A DNA stretch of 26,942 nt from REEB48 sp964355085 (lineage in GTDB: Bacteria; Patescibacteriota; Minisyncoccia; UBA6257; 02-FULL-45-10c): positions 1 through 26,942 of the forward strand of contig CAYHBW010000007.1 of assembly GCA_964355085.1 (NCBI GenBank), in the 5' to 3' direction. Position numbers and translations under genes: made by a program. Positions 22,924 through 26,942 of this stretch are shown here, piece after piece (within the stretch, counting starts at the first letter, position 1; every line of letters starts with the position of its first letter). The notes under the pieces were generated by a model. It was not told the origin of the DNA, did no database searches, and was given only the letters and a program-made list of their open reading frames with translations.

Positions 22924-22978
22924 ACACGAACCTTTCGCGGATGAAAAATAACAATTAATCAGAAAAAATAATAATATT

Positions 22979-23368
22979 ATGAAAAATATAGCGATGTGGA
23001 CGTTGAGGGGCGGTCTGGCGGTTACATTCATTTGGATCGGATATATGGTTCTCCAGAATCCGGCCGGCTGGGGAAAATCGATTCAGCCGTGGGCGCTTCA
23101 GGTTTTGCCTGATCCAGTGGAAAATTTCATGGTTTTGACCGGATTTTTTGATATTGCAATCGGAATCATGCTGCTTATCAATCCGCTTGTAGGAATAGGA
23201 TCAGCGCTGGGAGCTTTGCATCTTGCCGGAGTGGTTTTGGGAATCAGCAGTTCAGGTATCATAGCCAGGGATCTCGGGCTTTTAGGCGCGTGTCTGGCTT
23301 TGGCAATCGAGACATTCCCGTGGTCTTTAGTCGATAAATTTTTCCACAAGATCGGGAGGAGCAGTTGA
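22979..23368 (+). CDS. DoxX-like small membrane protein
   Basis: The 129-aa protein has about four membrane helices (7-26, 50-68, 70-95, 98-118). The first is preceded by LRGGLAVTFIWIGYMVLQNP, and FFDIAIGIMLLINP follows, a pattern seen in DoxX/DUF417-like proteins. The precise function is unknown. It starts 55 nt after the LOG-family gene and may be co-transcribed. A bidirectional terminator follows. Confidence 0.75.
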   Translation: MKNIAMWTLRGGLAVTFIWIGYMVLQNPAGWGKSIQPWALQVLPDPVENFMVLTGFFDIAIGIMLLINPLVGIGSALGALHLAGVVLGISSSGIIARDLGLLGACLALAIETFPWSLVDKFFHKIGRSS

Positions 23369-23404
23369 AAGTCAAAAGTATTGATGTCGAAAGTCTTAAA
23401 TTAA

Positions 23405-23427
23405 AAATCCGCCTTAAAGGCGGATTT
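23405..23427. terminator. Bidirectional terminator between convergent genes
   Basis: AAATCCGCCT-TAA-AGGCGGATTT is symmetrical. It is placed between the DoxX-like gene and the dehydrogenase, and the dehydrogenase stop codon follows at once. Confidence 0.85.
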
Positions 23428-23428
23428 C

Positions 23429-24442
23429 CTATTTCAATTCAGGTACGGAATTCAGCGCCTCTCCTTTTTTGAAGGACAGGATATTTTCAATCGTCGTATC
23501 CAGTATCCGGACGAGCGCTTCCTGGGAATTGAAGGCATTGTGCGGCGTGACGAGGACATTCGGCATTTTCATAAGCGCGTGATTCATGAGGACTGTTTTA
23601 AGTTCCTTTTCATTCGGGTGGCCGTCAGTCAGAAGCGTAAGTTCGTCTTTGGTTTCCCCCTCTTCTTCAATGACATCCATGGCGGCACCGGCCAGAATCC
23701 CTTGTTTAAGCGCGGACACAAGCGCTTCGGTTTCAACGAGTCCGCCGCGTGCGGTGTTCACGAGATAAGCGCCTTTTTTGAATTTATTCATATTGGCCGC
23801 GTTTATCATGTGATGGGTCTGTGGGGTATACGGGCAGTGCAGGGTGACTATGTCTGAATAAGCGAGGACTTCATCGAGTCCGGCGTAGCGGTAGCCGAGT
23901 TCTCCGGCGGATTTTTCGTCCGGAAACGGATCATAGGCGATGACGTTCATTTCAAATCCTTTTGCTATCTTTATCATCTTTTTACCGATGCGGCCGGTGC
24001 CGATCACGCCGAGGGTCTTGCCGGCCAGATCGACTCCGCGGAGGCCGGAAAGATTGAACGATCCGGTTTCCTTTATCTGATCGATGCCCTGATAGATTTT
24101 TCTCGTAAGATTTACCATCAGTCCGAAGGTGAATTCCGTGACCGTATTATCGCCGTATCCCGGTACGAAAGAAACGCCGATCCCGCGCTTCCTGCATTCG
24201 GCAATGTCGATATGGTCGTAGCCGGTGGAGCGGGTGGAGATGTATTTCAGATCAGGCAGCGCATCCAGGACTTTCGCGTCGATTCTGGAATTTACGAATA
24301 CGGAAACAGCTTCAAAATCCCGGCGGTCCGGAAGCTCAATACCCGTAATCTTGTTTCCGGACAAAAAAAGTTCGTTTCCGTCCAGCGCGGATTCAATGCC
24401 TGATTTTTCCCAACCCTCGAGTTCGAAGAATCCTATTTTCAT
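23429..24442 (-). CDS. D-isomer-specific 2-hydroxyacid dehydrogenase (D-lactate dehydrogenase-like)
   Basis: The 337-aa NAD-dependent enzyme interconverts a 2-keto acid and a D-2-hydroxy acid. It has STRSTGYDHID, the Rossmann motif GVIGTGRIGKK (147-153), an acidic AYDPFPD, and catalytic R232 (NTARGG), E259/E260 (DVIEEE) and H301 (TPHNAFN). The long loop after DVIEEE (about 262-285) is typical of the D-lactate dehydrogenase branch. The next gene upstream on the same strand is glycerate 2-kinase, so hydroxypyruvate/glycerate or lactate are the candidate substrates. The specificity cannot be read from the sequence. Confidence 0.92.
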   Translation of the reverse strand: MKIGFFELEGWEKSGIESALDGNELFLSGNKITGIELPDRRDFEAVSVFVNSRIDAKVLDALPDLKYISTRSTGYDHIDIAECRKRGIGVSFVPGYGDNTVTEFTFGLMVNLTRKIYQGIDQIKETGSFNLSGLRGVDLAGKTLGVIGTGRIGKKMIKIAKGFEMNVIAYDPFPDEKSAGELGYRYAGLDEVLAYSDIVTLHCPYTPQTHHMINAANMNKFKKGAYLVNTARGGLVETEALVSALKQGILAGAAMDVIEEEGETKDELTLLTDGHPNEKELKTVLMNHALMKMPNVLVTPHNAFNSQEALVRILDTTIENILSFKKGEALNSVPELK

Positions 24443-24465
24443 TTTTAACTTTATAACTGTCCTGT

Positions 24466-24537
24466 GTCATTCCGGCCTACGAGCCGGAATCCAGAACTGG
24501 ATCCCGCATCGAGTGCGGGATGACATCTTGCGATGTC
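24466..24537. repeat. REP-like intergenic element with four hairpins
   Basis: Successive inverted repeats: ATTCCGGC/GCCGGAAT, CCAG/CTGG, ATCCCGCA/TGCGGGAT and GACATC/GATGTC. It sits between the glycerate kinase and dehydrogenase genes on the minus strand and may stabilise or end the messenger there. Confidence 0.8.
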
Positions 24538-24545
24538 ACTTTTAA

Positions 24546-25832
24546 TTATTCTTTGATTGCTATTATTATATCAGAAACATTCGATCCCGTATTTCCTGTC
24601 AGCAGAAAATCTCCGGTTTTTTTGAAAAAAGAATATGAGTCATTGTTTTTAAGATATTCCGAGGATTCCGCGCCTGTTTCCCGCGCATGCTTTTTTGTGA
24701 TTTCATCGGCGATGGCGCCGGCATGATCGGTATTGTCCCGTCCGTCAGTCGCTACGGAAGCGATCAGTTGTCCCGGATTTATTCCGTTCAATGCCGCCAG
24801 GGCAAGTTCCTGATTCCTTCCTCCCACTCCGCCGCTCCCGCGCAATTTGACCGTGCTTTCCCCTCCGTAAAGCAGAACTGTCTTGCCGGGTACTTTCCCG
24901 ATATCTTTCAGCACTCTGGCGGCGACATCTCCGGCTTCGCCGGAAAATTTCGCATCCATGATTTTCACGCCATATCCGAGCGCTTCCGCTTTTTCTTTCA
25001 TGGATTCAAGGGCTATCCGATTTGAGCAGACAAGGATATTGCGGACATTTTCGAATATCTCCTTATGTTTCGGAGTCTCAATCAGAGTCAAGGGGACAGT
25101 GCCGCATTTGTTCCAGACATCGTATTTCCCCAGTATTTTTTCCGCATCGGAAACCGTGGTCGTATCTGGCATAGTCGGTCCGGAAGCGACAAATTCAAGA
25201 TTGTCTCCCGGCACATCGGAAAAAATCAGGGAAACCGATTTCGCCGGATGGGAATATTGCGCCAGATAGCCGCCTCTGGCGAGAGAGAGGTGTTTACGGA
25301 CAGTATTTAGTTCGCCAATCGGGACTCCGGAGCTTACAAGGCAGTCCACGATCATCGATTCATCCTGACAGGTGAAATTATTCGGCTGGCAGAGAAGCGC
25401 GGATCCGCCTCCGGAAATTATAAAGAGTACCAGGTCGCTTTCCGACAGTCCGGTCAGAAGCGCGATGATTTCTTTTGTGGCATCTATATTTATATCCGAC
25501 ATGACCGGATGCGTGCCCGCAAGAGATTTTATCTTATGCAACGCGCCTTTCCGGACATCCAGAGTGATGCCGCCGGTAAGGCGTTCCCCGATGATTTTTT
25601 CAAGAGCTTCACCGGCTTCGAAGGCGCATTTTCCGATTCCGACGATGAAAATCCTCCTGATTCCTTCCAGTCGGATTTTTTCATCTTTGATTTCCAATGT
25701 TCCGCCGGTCATCCGGACCGTTGAATTTATGATTCCGGCCGTATCAATCGCCGAAAGTCCCGCCCCGACTATTTCAAGCGCGTCTTTGCGCAGAGGAGCT
25801 GCGGAAGAAAGTTCTTCAAAGTTTGTCTTCAT
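24546..25832 (-). CDS. Glycerate 2-kinase (DUF4147/MOFRL type)
   Basis: The 428-aa enzyme phosphorylates D-glycerate to 2-phosphoglycerate. It has the N-terminal DUF4147 domain (FIVGIGKCAFEAGEAL, ISGGGSALLCQP, GELNTVRKHLSLARGG, FSDVPGDNLEFVASGPTMPD) and the C-terminal MOFRL domain (LLYGGESTVKLRGSGGVGGRNQELAL, ATDGRDNTDHAGAIAD). The length is normal. Together with the dehydrogenase 103 bp downstream it forms a plausible short route from hydroxypyruvate to glycolysis. A TAAAAT box (25844-25839) ends 6 nt before the ATG. Confidence 0.94.
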   Translation of the reverse strand: MKTNFEELSSAAPLRKDALEIVGAGLSAIDTAGIINSTVRMTGGTLEIKDEKIRLEGIRRIFIVGIGKCAFEAGEALEKIIGERLTGGITLDVRKGALHKIKSLAGTHPVMSDINIDATKEIIALLTGLSESDLVLFIISGGGSALLCQPNNFTCQDESMIVDCLVSSGVPIGELNTVRKHLSLARGGYLAQYSHPAKSVSLIFSDVPGDNLEFVASGPTMPDTTTVSDAEKILGKYDVWNKCGTVPLTLIETPKHKEIFENVRNILVCSNRIALESMKEKAEALGYGVKIMDAKFSGEAGDVAARVLKDIGKVPGKTVLLYGGESTVKLRGSGGVGGRNQELALAALNGINPGQLIASVATDGRDNTDHAGAIADEITKKHARETGAESSEYLKNNDSYSFFKKTGDFLLTGNTGSNVSDIIIAIKE

Positions 25833-25895
25833 ACGGATATTTTACTTCTTTTCCGGATTATTTGCGATAAACGGCTGTTGATGGCGATTTTTCTG

Positions 25896-25924
25896 TTGAC
25901 GTCTGTAATTCCGTACGGTAGAAT
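25896..25924 (+). promoter_or_regulatory. Sigma-70 promoter
   Basis: TTGACG (25896-25901), a 17-bp spacer and TAGAAT (25919-25924), serving the small membrane protein at 25953. Confidence 0.75.
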
Positions 25925-25952
25925 TATCAGCGGTTCTTGAATGGAGGTTCAA

Positions 25953-26195
25953 GTGAAAGAAATCCTGAAAAAGGTCTCCCGTGATTTTTTCAGATCACCG
26001 GGATTTTACGGAGGGCTTTCCGGCGTCGCATTGGGAGGAATATTATCCGGGGATTTTGATCCGATGCGGATGATCGGTCCAGCAATTCTGTTATCCGCGC
26101 TGCTTTTTTCGCTGAATTGCCTGGCTTTATGGATAGCCATCCGGATAAAGGAACGTCATAGCCGGAATAAAAATACGGAAAACGCGCCCGACTAA
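25953..26195 (+). CDS. Unknown small membrane protein
   Basis: The protein has 80 residues from a GTG start at 25953. The Shine-Dalgarno GGAGG (25943-25947) lies 5 nt before it. The in-frame ATG at 25941 would place the same GGAGG inside the gene, so GTG is preferred. There are two hydrophobic segments (about 18-35 with GGLSGVALGGILSG, and 41-65) and a basic, Asn-rich tail. The family is not recognised. Its stop codon lies in the loop of a terminator hairpin. Confidence 0.65.
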   Translation: MKEILKKVSRDFFRSPGFYGGLSGVALGGILSGDFDPMRMIGPAILLSALLFSLNCLALWIAIRIKERHSRNKNTENAPD

Positions 26196-26205
26196 GGGCG
26201 CTTTT
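26184..26205 (+). terminator. Intrinsic terminator overlapping a stop codon
   Basis: GCGCCC-GACTAA-GGGCGC followed by TTTT. The loop contains the TAA of the small membrane protein. Confidence 0.82.
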
Positions 26206-26231
26206 ATTTTTATGATATAATTATTTTAAAT

Positions 26232-26756
26232 ATGCTTACATTGATCATCGCCATATTTGCGGCCGCGACTTTATCACAGGGTCTGGCGCTTTATTACGCC
26301 GGACGTCATCAAGGGGAGGAATATCTGGAATCAAGGAAAAAGCGCTGGCTTATCCATTATATTTTTAACGGGATTTTCTGGCTTGTACTGCTTGGTCTAA
26401 TAATCTGGATGCAGTTCAGCGCCCGAAGGATTCCGGTTCCGGCATACCTCCAGTTTTTCGGAGCGGCTATAGCCCTGGCAGGTTCTTTGCTTTCCAGCCG
26501 ATCGATGGCGGTTCTCGGACTGGAGAATGCGATGGGACGGAGATTTTTCTTCCCGGAAGAAAATCCGGAAATCAGGACTTCCGTATATTCATTTTTGAAT
26601 AATCCGATGTATGACGGATTCATTCTCATGTTTATCGGTTTCGGAATGGGATTGGGAATTGCCGAAAATTTCATATTGGCCGCTGTCAGCATGATATTCC
26701 TGAATGCGGGCCTTGCATCGGTTGAAAATCACCGATTCAGATGGAATATATTTTAA
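26232..26756 (+). CDS. Isoprenylcysteine/phospholipid methyltransferase-like membrane protein
   Basis: The 174-aa integral membrane protein has about four to five helices. The C-terminal part SVYSFLNNPMYDGFILMFIGFGMGLG and a following ASVENHRF match the conserved pattern of ICMT/PEMT-type methyltransferases (RHPxYxG ... E), although the usual Arg-His pair is Asn-Asn here. Methyl-transfer activity is therefore uncertain. The extended -10 TGATATAAT (26213-26221) ends 10 nt before the ATG. Confidence 0.7.
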   Translation: MLTLIIAIFAAATLSQGLALYYAGRHQGEEYLESRKKRWLIHYIFNGIFWLVLLGLIIWMQFSARRIPVPAYLQFFGAAIALAGSLLSSRSMAVLGLENAMGRRFFFPEENPEIRTSVYSFLNNPMYDGFILMFIGFGMGLGIAENFILAAVSMIFLNAGLASVENHRFRWNIF

Positions 26757-26782
26757 AAAACTCCCCGGATCGGGGAGTTTTT
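26755..26782. terminator. Bidirectional terminator between convergent genes
   Basis: AAAAAACTCCCCG-GAT-CGGGGAGTTTTT, A-rich on the left and T-rich on the right, between the membrane protein and typA. Confidence 0.93.
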
Positions 26783-26942
26783 ATTTCCTAAGCGTGTTTT
26801 TCAGGACGCGCTTGCGGAGACGAAGGGAGTTCGGCGTGACCTCCAGGAGTTCATCATCCCCGAGATACTCAAGGCATTGTTCCAGGGACATCTGGCGCGG
26901 AGGAATAAGATCGTCGGTGACTGCATCGGTCTTGGCGCGGAA
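26781..26942 (-). CDS. typA: GTP-binding protein TypA/BipA, C-terminal end (partial)
   Basis: The last 53 codons of a gene that enters from the right edge. The translation includes LIPPRQMSLEQCLEYLGDDELLEVTP and SLRLRKRVL, the conserved C-terminal domain of TypA/BipA, a ribosome-associated translational GTPase needed for stress and cold adaptation. The stop TAA lies at the edge of the bidirectional terminator. Confidence 0.95.
   Translation of the reverse strand, partial: FRAKTDAVTDDLIPPRQMSLEQCLEYLGDDELLEVTPNSLRLRKRVLKNTLRK

Noticed and set aside
25941..25952. ATG start of the small membrane protein
   Set aside because: GGAGG lies just after this ATG at the right distance from the GTG at 25953, and there is no ribosome binding site before the ATG.

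Overview
The window looks like a piece of a Patescibacteria (Candidate Phyla Radiation) chromosome, probably a Parcubacteria- or Moranbacteria-like lineage. The reasons are short intergenic spaces, a very high share of leaderless-looking genes (an extended -10 box 6-10 nt before the ATG), small palindromic repeats inserted in frame inside coding genes (for example one encoding PAYRQAG), and a mix of minimal housekeeping genes with unplaced membrane proteins. No rRNA, tRNA or marker protein was available to fix the taxonomy, so this placement is an inference.

Region 1 (1-12215) is an accessory, defence-like island. It holds a partial small endonuclease, a 995-aa Pif1-type helicase fused to a RecB/Cas4-like nuclease and a DEDD-like exonuclease (DUF2779), a MazG-like NTP pyrophosphohydrolase, a GIY-YIG + Schlafen-group-3 (DUF2075) helicase + LexA/UmuD-like S24 peptidase fusion, a PD-(D/E)XK + DUF2075 helicase, a membrane protein, an OLD-family ATPase/TOPRIM nuclease, an ExoX-like exonuclease and a small winged-helix regulator. 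The part from about 3.58 to 10.8 kb is visibly A+T-richer than its flanks. It carries two fragments of further copies of the Pif1-DUF2779 gene: a 3' end at 5957-6046 and a 5' end at 10880-10918. Three near-identical perfect palindromes (443-476, 11862-11899, 12178-12215) bracket the island and the regulator gene. A 43-aa acidic protein gene, outside most ORF cut-offs, occurs twice (10930-11061 and 12241-12372).

Region 2 (12373-14510) is a SAM-I riboswitch with a clear terminator/antiterminator platform in front of metK, followed by a pilin-signal protein and a strong terminator. Region 3 (14511-17217) contains a short, apparently highly expressed unknown gene, a bactofilin-like membrane protein, a 3D-domain cell-wall protein and a stand-alone GIY-YIG protein.

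Region 4 (17218-26942) is ordinary core content: histidine phosphatase, ABC-F ATPase coupled to a methyltransferase, MsrA, DEAD-box RNA helicase, LOG-family protein, DoxX-like protein, a D-2-hydroxyacid dehydrogenase next to a glycerate 2-kinase (a plausible hydroxypyruvate/glycerate branch into glycolysis), two small membrane proteins, and the 3' end of typA/bipA. Convergent genes are separated by compact bidirectional terminators.

The most interesting object is the 674-aa protein at 3934-5958. Its C-terminus has a Ser-Lys dyad spaced 37 residues apart (S588, K625) and a Cys-Gly bond 36 residues before the serine (C552-G553). Both spacings match UmuD. This suggests a helicase-nuclease defence effector whose activity is released or reset by RecA-stimulated self-cleavage.
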